In this document: positions 7,683 to 17,480 of the stretch, piece after piece
How the letters are laid out: every line of letters begins with the position of its first letter
How positions within the stretch are numbered: position 1 is the stretch's first letter
NCBI RefSeq assembly: GCF_016908395.1
Contig: NZ_JAFBDU010000002.1
Span: 62,001 to 126,000 of the forward strand
Source: Metabacillus crassostreae
Lineage (GTDB): Bacteria; Bacillota; Bacilli; Bacillales; Bacillaceae
Direction of reading: 5' to 3'
Length of the DNA: 64,000 nt
Position numbers and translations under genes: made by a program
The notes under the pieces: generated by a model
Database searches by the model: none
Told to the model about the DNA's origin: nothing
What the model saw: only the letters and a program-made list of their open reading frames with translations

Positions 7683-9398
7683 TTATCTTTGAAATTGTAC
7701 ACGATGCAAATTCGCAAAAATTCCACCCTGTTGGATTAATTGATCATGATTTCCTTGTTCAGCAATACCCTCTTCTGTGACAACAATAATTTTATCAGCA
7801 TTACGAATTGTTGCTAATCGATGAGCAATAACAAGTGTTGTTCGATCTTTAGCAAGCTCTGTTAATGCTCTTTGGATAATCATTTCTGTTTCAGTATCCA
7901 AAGCAGATGTTGCTTCATCTAAAATTAAAATCGGTGGATTTTTTAAGAACATTCTAGCAATAGCTATTCTTTGCTTTTGGCCACCAGATAGCTTCAAGCC
8001 TCTTTCACCTATCTGAGTATCATAACCAAATGGAAGTGATTCGATAAAGCTTTCCAAATGAGCTCTTTTTGCTGCTTCCTCAATCTCCTCTTGTGATGCA
8101 TCAAGTTTTCCATATGCAATATTTTCTCTAAGTGTACCTGTAAATAAGAATACATCTTGTTGCACTATACCTATATGTGATCGAAGCGATTGCTTGGCCA
8201 TATCTCGTATATCGATACCGTCAATTTTTATTGAGCCGTCATCAACATCATAAAAGCGTGGAATAAGCGAACAAATTGTTGTTTTTCCAGCACCTGATGG
8301 ACCTACAAAGGCAATTGTTTCACCAGAAGTAATATCTAAATTAATCCCTTTAAGAACCTGTTTATGCTCATCATAACCAAAAGATACATTTGAGAAAGTA
8401 ATATCACCTTTAAGTGACTGAACCTCAACAGCATCCTTTACATCGACAACATCTGGATCCATATCTAACAATTCTGTAAAACGCTTGAATCCAGCCATAC
8501 CTTTTGGATACAGCTCCATTAAAGCACTAATTTTATCAATTGGCTTAAATAATACATTAATATATAAAACAAAGCCCACTAGCTCTCCATAAGACAGCTG
8601 CCCTGTGTAGCTTAACCAAGCACCAAAAACTAGAACCGCTAATGTGACAAACCTTGTCATCATATAAATGCCTGATAAGCTAAATGACATTACCTTATAT
8701 CCACCAAGCTTAGCTTTTCTAAATTTTAAATTATTTACAGAAAATCGATTGTTTTCAAACTCTTCATTTGTAAATGATTGTACAACGCGAACTCCTGAAA
8801 CACTGTCCTCTACTCTCGCATTAACATCTGCTATTTCAGTAAACATCTTCTTCCAAGCCTTATTCATTTTCAAGTTACTAACAATCATAAGCAATGCTAA
8901 AAATGGTAAAACAATCAACGCAACTAATGCAAGCTTTGCATTAACTGTGAACATAATCCAAAATGCACCAATAAAGGTCATAATCGAAATAAACAAATCT
9001 TCTGGTCCATGATGAGCGAGTTCACCAATATCCATCAAGTCATTTGTTATTCTGCTCATAATATTACCAGTTTTTGTGTTATCAAAAAACTTAAAAGATT
9101 GCTTTTGAACATGTTGAAATAGCTGCTTCCTCATATCTGTTTCTATATTAATCCCTAACTTATGTCCCCAATAATTGACAACAAATTGTAAAAAAGTACT
9201 TATAAAATAAAGTACAAGAAGGCCAATACTTACAGATACAATCGCTGACCAATTCTCACTAGGAAGTAAAGAATCTATAAACCACTGAACAGCAAGTGGA
9301 AAAGCTAGCTCTAAAATAGCAACAATAATGGCACTGCTAAAATCGAAAACAAATAGCTTTTTATGTGGTATGTAATACGAAAAAAAACGTTTTAACAT
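7683..9398 (-). CDS. ABC exporter, fused permease and ATPase (YgaD-like)
   Basis: This is a 571-residue half-transporter of the MsbA/multidrug type that works as a dimer. Residues 1-300 are the six-helix membrane domain. Residues 330-571 are the ATPase with Walker A GPSGAGKTT, Q-loop IVQQDVFLFTG, signature LSGGQKQRIAIARM, Walker B ILILDEATSALD and H-loop IAHRL. The membrane domain resembles B. subtilis YgaD, whose substrate is not established. It is a single gene, so probably a homodimer. The start follows AAAAGGAGAAG. No partner gene or dedicated regulator is adjacent. Confidence 0.9.
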   Translation of the reverse strand: MLKRFFSYYIPHKKLFVFDFSSAIIVAILELAFPLAVQWFIDSLLPSENWSAIVSVSIGLLVLYFISTFLQFVVNYWGHKLGINIETDMRKQLFQHVQKQSFKFFDNTKTGNIMSRITNDLMDIGELAHHGPEDLFISIMTFIGAFWIMFTVNAKLALVALIVLPFLALLMIVSNLKMNKAWKKMFTEIADVNARVEDSVSGVRVVQSFTNEEFENNRFSVNNLKFRKAKLGGYKVMSFSLSGIYMMTRFVTLAVLVFGAWLSYTGQLSYGELVGFVLYINVLFKPIDKISALMELYPKGMAGFKRFTELLDMDPDVVDVKDAVEVQSLKGDITFSNVSFGYDEHKQVLKGINLDITSGETIAFVGPSGAGKTTICSLIPRFYDVDDGSIKIDGIDIRDMAKQSLRSHIGIVQQDVFLFTGTLRENIAYGKLDASQEEIEEAAKRAHLESFIESLPFGYDTQIGERGLKLSGGQKQRIAIARMFLKNPPILILDEATSALDTETEMIIQRALTELAKDRTTLVIAHRLATIRNADKIIVVTEEGIAEQGNHDQLIQQGGIFANLHRVQFQR

Positions 9399-9592
9399 CT
9401 CTCTTCTCCTTTTATCGATATCTCTGTTGTTACGTTTTACTTTTAGTCATTCTACCATGCAAGATACTGATAGAATTTAGTCACGGCACGATTACGTATA
9501 GTTACTAATAGCAGCAAAATTAACAAAAAAAACCTTAATTATCATAAATACTATTATATTCGTAAATGATAGTAAATTGATAGCTTAAATTA

Positions 9593-9622
9593 TTGGTGAC
9601 TACTGTTAACAAACGCTATAAT
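9593..9622 (+). promoter_or_regulatory. Probable sigma-A promoter of the lactonase gene
   Basis: TTGGTG (9593-9598) and a perfect TATAAT (9617-9622) are separated by 18 bp. The predicted start leaves a short leader before the gene at 9656. Confidence 0.5.
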
Positions 9623-9655
9623 GGAAAATAGAACATGCTGAAAGGAGTTTTTTAT

Positions 9656-10702
9656 ATGCCAAAATTAATCGGGTACATTGGTACATATACAAAAGGTGAC
9701 AGTAAAGGTGTTTACAGCTTTACCTTAGACACCGAAACAAAAAGGCTTGGAGATGTTAAAGCAGTAGCTGAGTTAGATAATCCTACATACGTAAATCTTA
9801 GCGAAGATAATAAATCTCTTTATGCTGTTGTAAAGGATGGCGATAAGGGTGGTGTTGCTGCTTATAAGATTAACCATCAAACAGGAGATTTAACTGAAAT
9901 AAATCGAGAGCTTCTTGATGGTTCATCACCATGTCATGTTAGTGTCGATTCTACTAATAGCCAAGTTGTAACAGCTAACTATCATTTAGGAACAATTGTG
10001 TCACATAAAATAAACGAAGATCATCGTATTTCACCAGCATTATCAGTTATGCAGCATGAAGGTAAAGGTCCCCACGAGAGACAGGAAAAACCACATGCTC
10101 ACTATTCTGGCTTTACACCTGATGAAAAATATGTTGTTGCAGTTGATTTAGGAATTGATAAAATTGTGACGTACAAAATTTCTGATGGAGAGCTCGAGGA
10201 AGCGCACAGCTTATTGGTTAAGGCTGGTAGTGGTCCTAGACATATTACGTTCCATCCAAATGGAAAATTTGCTTATGTCATGACAGAATTAAGTAATGAA
10301 GTCATAACGTTAAGTTATAATTCAGAAACTGGAATTTTCACTGAACTTCAATACATACCTGCAATTCCGGCAGACTTTACAGAAAATAGTCAAGGAAGTG
10401 CTATTCATATTTCCTCTGATGGACGTTTTGTATATGCAGGAAATCGCGGACATGATAGTATCGCAATATATAGTGTAAATGAAGAAAACGGTGAATTATC
10501 ATTTGTTGAACATACATCAACAGAAGGAAACTGGCCACGTGATTTCGTTTTAGATCCAACAGAACAATTCTTAATTGCTTCAAATCAAGAAAGCAGTAAT
10601 CTTGTCTTATTCTCAAGAGATACTAATACAGGAAAACTGACTTTATTACAATCTGATGTAACAGTCCCTGACCCAGTTTGTGTGAAGTTTTTGAATGTTT
10701 AA
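9656..10702 (+). CDS. pgl: 6-phosphogluconolactonase, beta-propeller type
   Basis: The product hydrolyses 6-phosphogluconolactone in the oxidative pentose phosphate pathway. It belongs to the YkgB/YbhE seven-bladed propeller family, not the NagB-like type. From the chosen start it has 348 residues with repeated blade motifs, for example YIGTYTKGDSKGVYSF at the start, GSGPRHITFHPNGKFAYVM and SDGRFVYAGNRGHDSIA. The frame opens earlier at 9635, but AAAGGAG lies inside that extension and 8 bp before the ATG at 9656, so 9656 is preferred. The gene is monocistronic and followed by a family A repeat copy with a terminator-like hairpin. Confidence 0.9.
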   Translation: MPKLIGYIGTYTKGDSKGVYSFTLDTETKRLGDVKAVAELDNPTYVNLSEDNKSLYAVVKDGDKGGVAAYKINHQTGDLTEINRELLDGSSPCHVSVDSTNSQVVTANYHLGTIVSHKINEDHRISPALSVMQHEGKGPHERQEKPHAHYSGFTPDEKYVVAVDLGIDKIVTYKISDGELEEAHSLLVKAGSGPRHITFHPNGKFAYVMTELSNEVITLSYNSETGIFTELQYIPAIPADFTENSQGSAIHISSDGRFVYAGNRGHDSIAIYSVNEENGELSFVEHTSTEGNWPRDFVLDPTEQFLIASNQESSNLVLFSRDTNTGKLTLLQSDVTVPDPVCVKFLNV

Positions 10703-10716
10703 AGATATGATAAAAA

Positions 10717-10930
10717 GGCTAAAGACATAATTATTTTAGTTAATGATAAACCCGAATTATTAGGTGATACTTCAATTAATCTTTCGCCTAATAATTCGGG
10801 TATTTATTTGCTGCCTTCAATAGTTTTTATTTTGCATAATATATAAGAAATAGTGAAAAGCGAGTGTCTGTAAGCACAATAGAACGAGCTTGTTTTTCAA
10901 GATAAACTGATTAATAGAAAACAGTATAAT
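10717..10930 (+). repeat. Dispersed repeat family A, copy 2 (internally deleted)
   Basis: The copy keeps the left half, the hairpin and the text after it (CTTCAATAGTTTTTATTTTGC). It lacks the GC-rich centre, and its edges are decayed (GGCTAAAGACATAA). It directly follows the lactonase gene. Confidence 0.75.
10748..10807 (+). terminator. Terminator-like hairpin inside repeat A copy 2
   Basis: CCCGAATTATTAGG (10751-10764) pairs perfectly with CCTAATAATTCGGG (10787-10800), followed by TATTTATTT. It is 46 bp after the lactonase stop. Confidence 0.65.
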
Positions 10931-10948
10931 ATAGTGAATATTTTAGAT

Positions 10949-11920
10949 CTAACTTATTTTAACTGGCAAACCTTCTTTAGCTGATCTTAATGCTGCAACA
11001 GTTATTTCTTGAGTTTTATAAGCATCTTCATAAGTTGATAATATTTTCGATGTATCTCCTGTTCGAACTGCATGTAGAAAGGCTTCGTTTTCTTTAACAT
11101 AAGGATCAGTAGTGTCTTCCTTTACTATTATTTCCCCTTTTTTTGAAGTCTTTAATGTATCAAACCCTAATTGGAGGATTCCTTTATCAGTGTAATAATC
11201 TAATCCATTCTTTGAATCACCTTCTGGTAATATACATGTATTTGAAAGGTTGGCAATAACCCCATTTGTAAATTTCAATGTAACAGTTCCAATATCTGAT
11301 ACTGTTACATCTTCATAACGACTTGGTAAAGATCTACTTCCATAAGCGGCGTAGACTTCCCTCACTTCTCCTACAGTATAGCGAAGCAGATCAACTAAAT
11401 GAGTTGTTTGTTCAATAAATTGACCACCTGAAGTTTCTTGATTTCTCCACCAGTAAACACCTGGCATCGAACCCATCCAACTCCCAGTTATCATTCCGAT
11501 TGTACTTAGGTTAAGTTCATTTTTTAATGTATCAATAGATTCACGATATCTAAAATGATAGCCAACAGAGGTTATTACTGGTTGATCTTTTAGCTTTCTT
11601 AAGATCTCATCAGGAATATCAAGATCAACACTTAATGGTTTTTCCACTAAAAATGGAATTCCCCTATTTATTAGCTCTAACTCTATTTCACCATGCGCAA
11701 AGGGTGGAATACATATGTAGACAGCATCGAGATTTTCACGATCTAGCATCTCTTTTACATCACCATATCCAGTAGCATTAGGATAATTACTAGCATATTT
11801 CTCTGCTTTTTCTTTACTTGAACCACAAATCCCCATAATATGAACGTCTTCCATCTTATTAAGAATATTTGCATGAACGCCACTAAACCAACCGGTACCA
11901 ATTATTCCTATTTTCAGCAT
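10949..11920 (-). CDS. Gfo/Idh/MocA-family oxidoreductase
   Basis: This 323-residue NAD(P)-dependent sugar or inositol dehydrogenase-like protein has the N-terminal Rossmann motif GIIGTGWFSGVHA (4-16). The family motif EKPLSVDL, with the catalytic lysine, lies near residue 95. The C-terminal alpha/beta substrate domain includes GGQFIEQTTHLVDLLRY around 185. The substrate cannot be assigned. It is flanked by unrelated genes and appears monocistronic. A second, only distantly similar family member is encoded at 51309-52307. Confidence 0.88.
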   Translation of the reverse strand: MLKIGIIGTGWFSGVHANILNKMEDVHIMGICGSSKEKAEKYASNYPNATGYGDVKEMLDRENLDAVYICIPPFAHGEIELELINRGIPFLVEKPLSVDLDIPDEILRKLKDQPVITSVGYHFRYRESIDTLKNELNLSTIGMITGSWMGSMPGVYWWRNQETSGGQFIEQTTHLVDLLRYTVGEVREVYAAYGSRSLPSRYEDVTVSDIGTVTLKFTNGVIANLSNTCILPEGDSKNGLDYYTDKGILQLGFDTLKTSKKGEIIVKEDTTDPYVKENEAFLHAVRTGDTSKILSTYEDAYKTQEITVAALRSAKEGLPVKIS

Positions 11921-12145
11921 CTACTCATCTCCTTTTTGTCCTTTACAACTTTATTATTTCACCTACTTAATGTAACCACTTACAATCATACTCTTTATTA
12001 CACTTAAAATAAAAGCTATTAATTTATCAAGTGACAAGTTGCTTACACAAAAAATCTAATGGACGAATCTATCTTCCAAAACAGAACCTATTTTATCTTA
12101 GCCAACACCATATTTATTTTCGCTCTACTCCTCGATAAACCTCTA

Positions 12146-12778
12146 TCATTTCTTAACAATTTCTAGAATTTCATCAGGTTCTTTTACCATATAATCAGGC
12201 TCAGCAGATTTAATTACTTCTAACCCATCATATCCCCATTCTACCCAAACAATTTTCACATTACTTTTCTTACATGCAATGATATCTCTGATTTCATCAC
12301 CAATATAGATCATTTCTGATGCTTGCAATTTTTTAATTTTTAAAAACTGATCTATCGTTTTATCTTTACCAAAAATTCTTTTAGCACTTATAACATCTGT
12401 TATTAAATGATCCGCATGATTTCTTTTTAAAGCATTCTTAATATTTTCCTCTGAATTCGAAGAAATGATCGCGATTTTATAGCCTTTTTTTTTCAACTTT
12501 TCTAATAAACTCTTAACACCAGGGAACAATGTAATATCCACTATGGAATCTTTATATAGTTTAATAAGCTCAGGCATGACAAAAGGAATTTTGTACAAAG
12601 GAAAATTCAATAAAGCACTGCGTTCTTTCATATTCAGCTTTTTTATTGTTTCTATTTGTTCTAATTTAATTTTCTTATAACGATATTTGTCAGCCAGCTT
12701 ATTCCATGCATACATGAATGCTTCACTAGTATCTGCTAGTGTTCCATCAAAATCAAATACTACATATCTTATTGTCAC
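12146..12778 (-). CDS. HAD-superfamily phosphatase
   Basis: The 210-residue protein is a HAD hydrolase of the phosphoglycolate-phosphatase-like branch. Motif I is VFDFDGTLADT at residues 7-17 with the nucleophilic Asp, motif II is ISSN near 107, a lysine region follows, and the acidic motif is MIYIGDEIRDIIACKKS near 166. A helical cap domain lies between motifs I and II. The start is GTG at 12776-12778 behind GGGGAG. The substrate is unknown. It is isolated, with unremarkable AT-rich spacers on both sides. Confidence 0.85.
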   Translation of the reverse strand: MTIRYVVFDFDGTLADTSEAFMYAWNKLADKYRYKKIKLEQIETIKKLNMKERSALLNFPLYKIPFVMPELIKLYKDSIVDITLFPGVKSLLEKLKKKGYKIAIISSNSEENIKNALKRNHADHLITDVISAKRIFGKDKTIDQFLKIKKLQASEMIYIGDEIRDIIACKKSNVKIVWVEWGYDGLEVIKSAEPDYMVKEPDEILEIVKK

Positions 12779-12961
12779 ATTAATCTCCCCTAAAAAATTA
12801 ATTTTCTCGAAATCTTGTTGAAAATGTAGTTTATAATACTATGTCTTACTCTATTCTAATCTTACAATAAATAACATTCTAGGTTTTTATACATATTATA
12901 TTAACCTCTTCCATTATGTATAAAAATGATTAACATTAGTGGTATTAGCTCCAAATCAAAA

Positions 12962-12990
12962 GAAACACATCTCTCCATGAAATGTGTTTG
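12962..12990 (-). terminator. Rho-independent terminator of the glycosyltransferase gene
   Basis: AAACACAT (12963-12970) pairs with ATGTGTTT (12982-12989). On the minus strand CTTTTGATTT follows the stem, just after the stop at 12998. Confidence 0.7.
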
Positions 12991-12997
12991 ATCTTAA

Positions 12998-14554
12998 CTA
13001 TGCTGTATGCTTAGCTCTAAGCGTCCAAATTTGATACACCATGTGTAGTGTAGCAAAAATAGTTAAATAGGTTAATAATGTCCAGCCTATTGTGATGTAT
13101 GATTGTGTTGCCAATTGAACACCTAGACTTGTTAAATAATCTCGGTAATAAACACAAAAGCCTATACCAATCATGATGATAATTATAGCCATTAAAATCC
13201 CCTGGACAATTCGACTACTTGTTTTGCCACTTTCAGCGTTATATTGGTTTGCCCATCCATCTTTTTGGGTAGCTGAAAAACGATCTAACCAAACATGAAT
13301 AAAGGTTATTAAATTCACCCATAAATAAATTTCCGGGCTAATAAGTAAGGCTGCCAAAATAACGTCAATTGGTCTGTTCATAGGGGTTTTCACTGCAAGA
13401 ATTGTATTTAAAATAGATGCGATAATTATAGGGGTAATCCAAATCCATGACCATTGGAATTGATCTGTGACTATTGAAACGACCAATAAAGCTAAAAATA
13501 AAGCACGTATGATCAAATTGATAAAAGCTTTTATTTGTGAACGCCAAATTTTCCCAGTATGTTTTGTTTTAACATCTATATCACTGTTTGTTAGTAACCC
13601 TACTGTTCCTGATTGCCATTTATTTCGTTGTTGTCTAAATGTATGATAATTTCTCATTGCATCAACAAAGCAACGGGCTTTTGGGCTAATGAGGGTCTTC
13701 CATTTTGATTTTTGTAATTGCCATGTTAGAAGCATATCCTCTACATCACTTTCATCTTGCCATGGTCCATCTAATTTATTTTCATCAACAATGTTTTGAA
13801 GTGCCTCAGGACGAAATAGCGTTGCTTGACCACCTAGTACATAGGTACTTCCCCCATGATATTGAAGATCAAGTAACCAGCTAGCTATATCTTGTTTTTG
13901 TTGATGTGTCCACCATCTTGTAATAGGTCCGCCATATTCACCACTAGCAAGCTTTTCTTCATAATGAACATCATCCTTCGAAAGTGAGCTTTTCTTTTTA
14001 GGCATCCTCATTGTATATTTTGCCATTACACCCCCGATATTTCTTGCGCTCATTAAGCCTTCCCACATATATATAAGTGCATGTGGAGCAAGGCGACTAT
14101 CAGCATCCATACCAAGAATTCCTTTTATTGATTGCTTATAAATTTTTTGATATGGAGTTAACTCCTTAAAATAGATATCGAGGTGATCTCCATATATATT
14201 TTTCCAAGCGTGGTTTAAAGCACCAACCTTTCTTTGTTTATTATTTTTTGTTTTTAATACATATAAATTCAACCTAAATTCATCACCAGCATCCAATGCT
14301 CTTTCTTCTGTTCGATCAGTACAATTATCAGCAATAACAAATACATCTAGCTCAACTCCAGACGGTAATTCTTGATCTCCTAATCCTGCTAGACAATCTC
14401 TAATCGATTTCTCTTCATTATGAGCAGGGATAAACACCACAATTCTTGGTCTCATATAAGTATTTTTTACGCCTGGAGAATTTGTAATGCTCGCAGTTAA
14501 CATCTTATTCTGGTGATGCCAGTCAGGTTGTCGATTATTATCTTCAAGACTCAT
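12998..14554 (-). CDS. Membrane glycosyltransferase, family 2
   Basis: This inner-membrane glycosyltransferase has about 518 residues from the chosen start. The N-terminal GT-A domain opens with PRIVVFIPAHNEEKSIRDCL and carries ADNCTDRT, a DADSR acidic motif (around residue 160 from the chosen start) and QQRNKWQSGTVGL (the Q-x-x-RW-type acceptor motif, here RNKW). The C-terminal 180 residues hold four to five membrane helices. The architecture is that of processive synthases of surface or exopolysaccharide. The frame extends 16 codons upstream, but GAAAGGAG lies 8 bp before the ATG at 14552-14554. It stands alone, so the sugar and product are unknown. Confidence 0.85.
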   Translation of the reverse strand: MSLEDNNRQPDWHHQNKMLTASITNSPGVKNTYMRPRIVVFIPAHNEEKSIRDCLAGLGDQELPSGVELDVFVIADNCTDRTEERALDAGDEFRLNLYVLKTKNNKQRKVGALNHAWKNIYGDHLDIYFKELTPYQKIYKQSIKGILGMDADSRLAPHALIYMWEGLMSARNIGGVMAKYTMRMPKKKSSLSKDDVHYEEKLASGEYGGPITRWWTHQQKQDIASWLLDLQYHGGSTYVLGGQATLFRPEALQNIVDENKLDGPWQDESDVEDMLLTWQLQKSKWKTLISPKARCFVDAMRNYHTFRQQRNKWQSGTVGLLTNSDIDVKTKHTGKIWRSQIKAFINLIIRALFLALLVVSIVTDQFQWSWIWITPIIIASILNTILAVKTPMNRPIDVILAALLISPEIYLWVNLITFIHVWLDRFSATQKDGWANQYNAESGKTSSRIVQGILMAIIIIMIGIGFCVYYRDYLTSLGVQLATQSYITIGWTLLTYLTIFATLHMVYQIWTLRAKHTA

Positions 14555-14755
14555 TAAATATCTCCTTTCAAAAACATGAAAGCTACTTTCAACAAAGCTC
14601 ACAAAAAAACCTTAATAAGAAACAAGAGATAATAGCATACTTTTATTTATGAGTCTTTTTACACATTTATGTTCTATATATTGTTTTTTTACCCTTCAAA
14701 AGAATGATAATAAAATCACTTTTACGGTTTCTTCTAGTATATTAGTCTATAAAAT

Positions 14756-14798
14756 AAGGATAACTCTTAGTGAAATCTTGCTCCACTGAGTTATCCTT
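14756..14798 (-). terminator. Terminator of the VOC-family gene
   Basis: AAGGATAACTC (14756-14766) pairs with GAGTTATCCTT (14788-14798), with an inner AGTG/CACT extension. It lies 15 bp past the stop at 14813 and may act in both directions. Confidence 0.75.
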
Positions 14799-14812
14799 AT
14801 TGTTCAAAAGCA

Positions 14813-15208
14813 TTATTCTTTTAGTGTTTTCTGCCCTACATTAAATTCAATTAAATTAAAATCAGGATCATTACAAAAAATCTGAGCAAAACCACTTTTA
14901 CTATTTGGCTTTTCACTAACCTCAAGGTTTTTTTCTTTTAAATATGCTAAAGTTTGGTCATAATCTTTTACACGAATTGCAAAATGTCCATCTCTTGAAT
15001 TCAATTCATTACTTTTTCGTAATGTTTTAGAATCTTTGTGTTGGATCAAGTGAAGCTGTTGATTTCCGACTTGGTACCACGCTCCTGGAAAGTCAAAGTT
15101 AGGACGCTGTAGTTCTTGAAAACCTAGAATATGACCATAAAAATGTTTTGATTTCTCTAAATCTGTTATCGATAAGCTTACATGATGGATATTTTCTATA
15201 TGTAGCAT
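14813..15208 (-). CDS. VOC-family (glyoxalase/bleomycin-resistance fold) protein
   Basis: The 131-residue protein is built from two beta-alpha-beta-beta-beta modules of the vicinal-oxygen-chelate fold. The first metal ligand is the His in IHHVSLSITDLEKSKHFY. Further ligand candidates are HLIQH, GHFAIRVKDY and the Glu in FNLIEFNVGQ. Such proteins act as lyases, dioxygenases or drug-binding proteins; none can be preferred here. The start follows GAGGGAG. A small membrane-protein gene lies 17 bp upstream on the same strand, so the two may share a transcript. Confidence 0.82.
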   Translation of the reverse strand: MLHIENIHHVSLSITDLEKSKHFYGHILGFQELQRPNFDFPGAWYQVGNQQLHLIQHKDSKTLRKSNELNSRDGHFAIRVKDYDQTLAYLKEKNLEVSEKPNSKSGFAQIFCNDPDFNLIEFNVGQKTLKE

Positions 15209-15225
15209 AAATACATCTCCCTCAG

Positions 15226-15483
15226 CTATGAATGTTTTATTCGATAGATAATCGAAGCAATGATATTTGCAAGTAAAAATAGTGGGTTACCTTGAGCATT
15301 TTGATGAAGTAGTGATTTCCCTGGATTCATTTTTTCATACATTTCTCCTTGGTTTTCCCCATTTGCTTTTGACTTTGCTTCCTCTTCTTTTAAAGTAACT
15401 AGAAAACGGTATTGCATAGGCAATATGGTTAATGAAATAAGTAAATAAATAGAAATAACAATTAATATAGAACTTACAATCAT
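15226..15483 (-). CDS. Small membrane protein, DUF3949-like
   Basis: The 85-residue protein has an N-terminal membrane helix (residues 2-23, VSSILIVISIYLLISLTILP), a charged middle (KEEEAKSKANGENQGEMYEKM) and a second hydrophobic stretch near the C-terminus (LFLLANIIASIIYRI). Layout and length fit the Bacillus DUF3949 group, but that name is from memory and unchecked. Function is unknown. It ends 17 bp before the VOC gene and may be co-transcribed with it. Confidence 0.6.
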   Translation of the reverse strand: MIVSSILIVISIYLLISLTILPMQYRFLVTLKEEEAKSKANGENQGEMYEKMNPGKSLLHQNAQGNPLFLLANIIASIIYRIKHS

Positions 15484-15572
15484 TTCCGATCTACCTCTAT
15501 TTTATTTATTTGGCTAAATTTATGTTTAACTTCCTCAGTTTAATAAAATTTACCTAACTAGATTTTCATAAG

Positions 15573-17381
15573 TTATGGAATATAGATGGAGTAGTTAGCT
15601 TCTTCTTGCTTATCATTATTTAGCTTTGGTTTTACCCAAAGCTGACGAAAATCAGGCATTCCATATCCTGAAACTGTAATTCCATTTAAAGCTTTGTGAT
15701 AATTTTGTTCTTCTAATGTATGATAAGTTTGAACAACAACAGCTTCATCTTTTAGCCACTTTTCAATAAAATAAAACTGATCAATCCTATTTTGTAGTTT
15801 TTTCTCAAGAGTGATCATCTTTAATTTTTTATCAATTTCAGTTTGGTATTCAGTATTAAGTGTTCTACGAAGTATACTATGTTCACTTGAATATAGCATA
15901 TACAAACTTAATTCTTCATTTTCTTCAAATGTTTCTCCGGTATAGATCAAATCATAGCAATCAAACCGATCGTTTTGATAGATGTCTGTAGAATGTATTG
16001 TTGATATTTCTATATTCAATCCTATCTGATCACATCGTTTCTTGAGCCAAACCATGTCCTCTATAGCTTCTTTAAAATCAAATGTAGCAAGCTTTAATAC
16101 TTCACCTTTGTACATACTCGATTGAATAAGTAGCTGTTTCGCTCTAGTTAATGAATTTTCTATACAATGTTCTTGACTGCTTCTTTTGTAGATAAAGCTA
16201 TAAGCAGGCATTCTTCTTGGGAAACCTAAATCTTCAACAAGCTCTATTGAATTTATAAGCTGCTGAAATGCTAAGCGAACACACTGATCTTGATGTGGAC
16301 CTTGCTTCTTCATATTAAACATAAAGAAAAAACTACCAAGCTCTTGAAATGTTTTTAAGTTATGTTCGGTAATAGTAATAGGTTCATTTTGTTTTTTTAT
16401 TTCGTTGTTTATAGACATGGGCAGATTCCAAATTTCAATTGTGTCTAAAAATGCTCTTCCTTGAAAATAGTATGGAAATACTTCAAGAACTAGAAGGTGA
16501 TCATCATGTTTATCTACCTTATAAGGTCCAGTACCAATAGGTTTTACTGGATTTATTTCACAATCATGAGGAAGTATTGATGAAAAAAAGCTACTCATAA
16601 TATCTAAAAACATGTAATTTACATCATCTAGAATAAATTTAACTGTAATTTCATCGATAATCTCTATCTTTTTGATACCATTAAATAAAGAATGATAAGG
16701 AATTTCTTTGTTATTTAAGATTCGTTGAATTGTGTATTGTACATCTTTAGCCTCTACTAATCGTCCATGATGAAATAATATACCTTTTCGTAAGTAAAAT
16801 GTCCATTCTTTTCCACCTTCTGTTTCCTCCCAAGAGAGTGCGATTCCTGGAGAATAAGATTTACTGTTTTTATCATAGCGAATAAGTGAATCAAAAATAT
16901 GATAAGCAATATGTGCTTCATGAACAATTCCAATACGTGCTGGATCAAGTGTGTGTATTTTCGTTTCCTGAGGTATTTTTAGAGTATCTTTTCTACCATT
17001 TGAAAGTGATACAGATTGGAGACCAAATTCACTTTGAATTCCACTAAGCAGGGTATCTTTTATAAATTGAGAAAATCCGGCTTCTATTATATATGTATAT
17101 GCCTCTTCAAAGCTTCTTTCTTTTAGCAGGCGTTTTACATTTAACGAAGCTGCAGCAAGTAAAGGTAGGTGGAAAATTAGTGATGACTTCCTCCCTCTTC
17201 CTTTTTGTGGGATCCAGCTCAAAAAGCCTTTCTCACTCATCTTATTAATTAAATGGTTAGTGTTTCTCATTGTGCATGAAAGAAAATCAGAAATAGTAGC
17301 TGTAGTAGTTTTGATTATTTCTTCCTCTTCAGTTCCCTTAAATGCCAACCGCAAATTAATGTAATGCTCAATAACGTTCAT
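15573..17381 (-). CDS. SgrR-type transcriptional regulator with solute-binding domain
   Basis: The 602-residue cytoplasmic regulator joins an N-terminal winged helix of the SgrR type (about 1-115, including a DFLSCTMRNTNHLINKM helix and WIPQKGRGRKSSLIF wing) to an oligopeptide/solute-binding-protein domain (about 160-560, from RIGIVHEAHIAYHIFDSLIRYD). No signal peptide is present, as expected for a ligand sensor in the cytoplasm. In Bacillus such genes often sit divergent from an MFS transporter, exactly as here, so it probably controls that transporter. The start follows AGGAGGCAGA. The ligand is unknown. Confidence 0.85.
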   Translation of the reverse strand: MNVIEHYINLRLAFKGTEEEEIIKTTTATISDFLSCTMRNTNHLINKMSEKGFLSWIPQKGRGRKSSLIFHLPLLAAASLNVKRLLKERSFEEAYTYIIEAGFSQFIKDTLLSGIQSEFGLQSVSLSNGRKDTLKIPQETKIHTLDPARIGIVHEAHIAYHIFDSLIRYDKNSKSYSPGIALSWEETEGGKEWTFYLRKGILFHHGRLVEAKDVQYTIQRILNNKEIPYHSLFNGIKKIEIIDEITVKFILDDVNYMFLDIMSSFFSSILPHDCEINPVKPIGTGPYKVDKHDDHLLVLEVFPYYFQGRAFLDTIEIWNLPMSINNEIKKQNEPITITEHNLKTFQELGSFFFMFNMKKQGPHQDQCVRLAFQQLINSIELVEDLGFPRRMPAYSFIYKRSSQEHCIENSLTRAKQLLIQSSMYKGEVLKLATFDFKEAIEDMVWLKKRCDQIGLNIEISTIHSTDIYQNDRFDCYDLIYTGETFEENEELSLYMLYSSEHSILRRTLNTEYQTEIDKKLKMITLEKKLQNRIDQFYFIEKWLKDEAVVVQTYHTLEEQNYHKALNGITVSGYGMPDFRQLWVKPKLNNDKQEEANYSIYIP

Positions 17382-17480
17382 TCTGCCTCCTAAAATACGA
17401 AATTTCCATAATCTGATTTACGGTTTTTCTTCTCGTTTTATTTATTATAATAAAAGTATCAGAAAGAAGGTAGGAAACAA

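Noticed and set aside
7490-7726. Minus-strand open frame of 78 codons with KQQI heptads
   Set aside because: It overlaps the end of the ABC exporter gene and consists largely of the 21-bp repeat array. No ribosome site is convincing, so I list the repeat instead.
9656-10702. Longer start for the lactonase at 9635
   Set aside because: The extension contains the ribosome-binding site of the downstream ATG.
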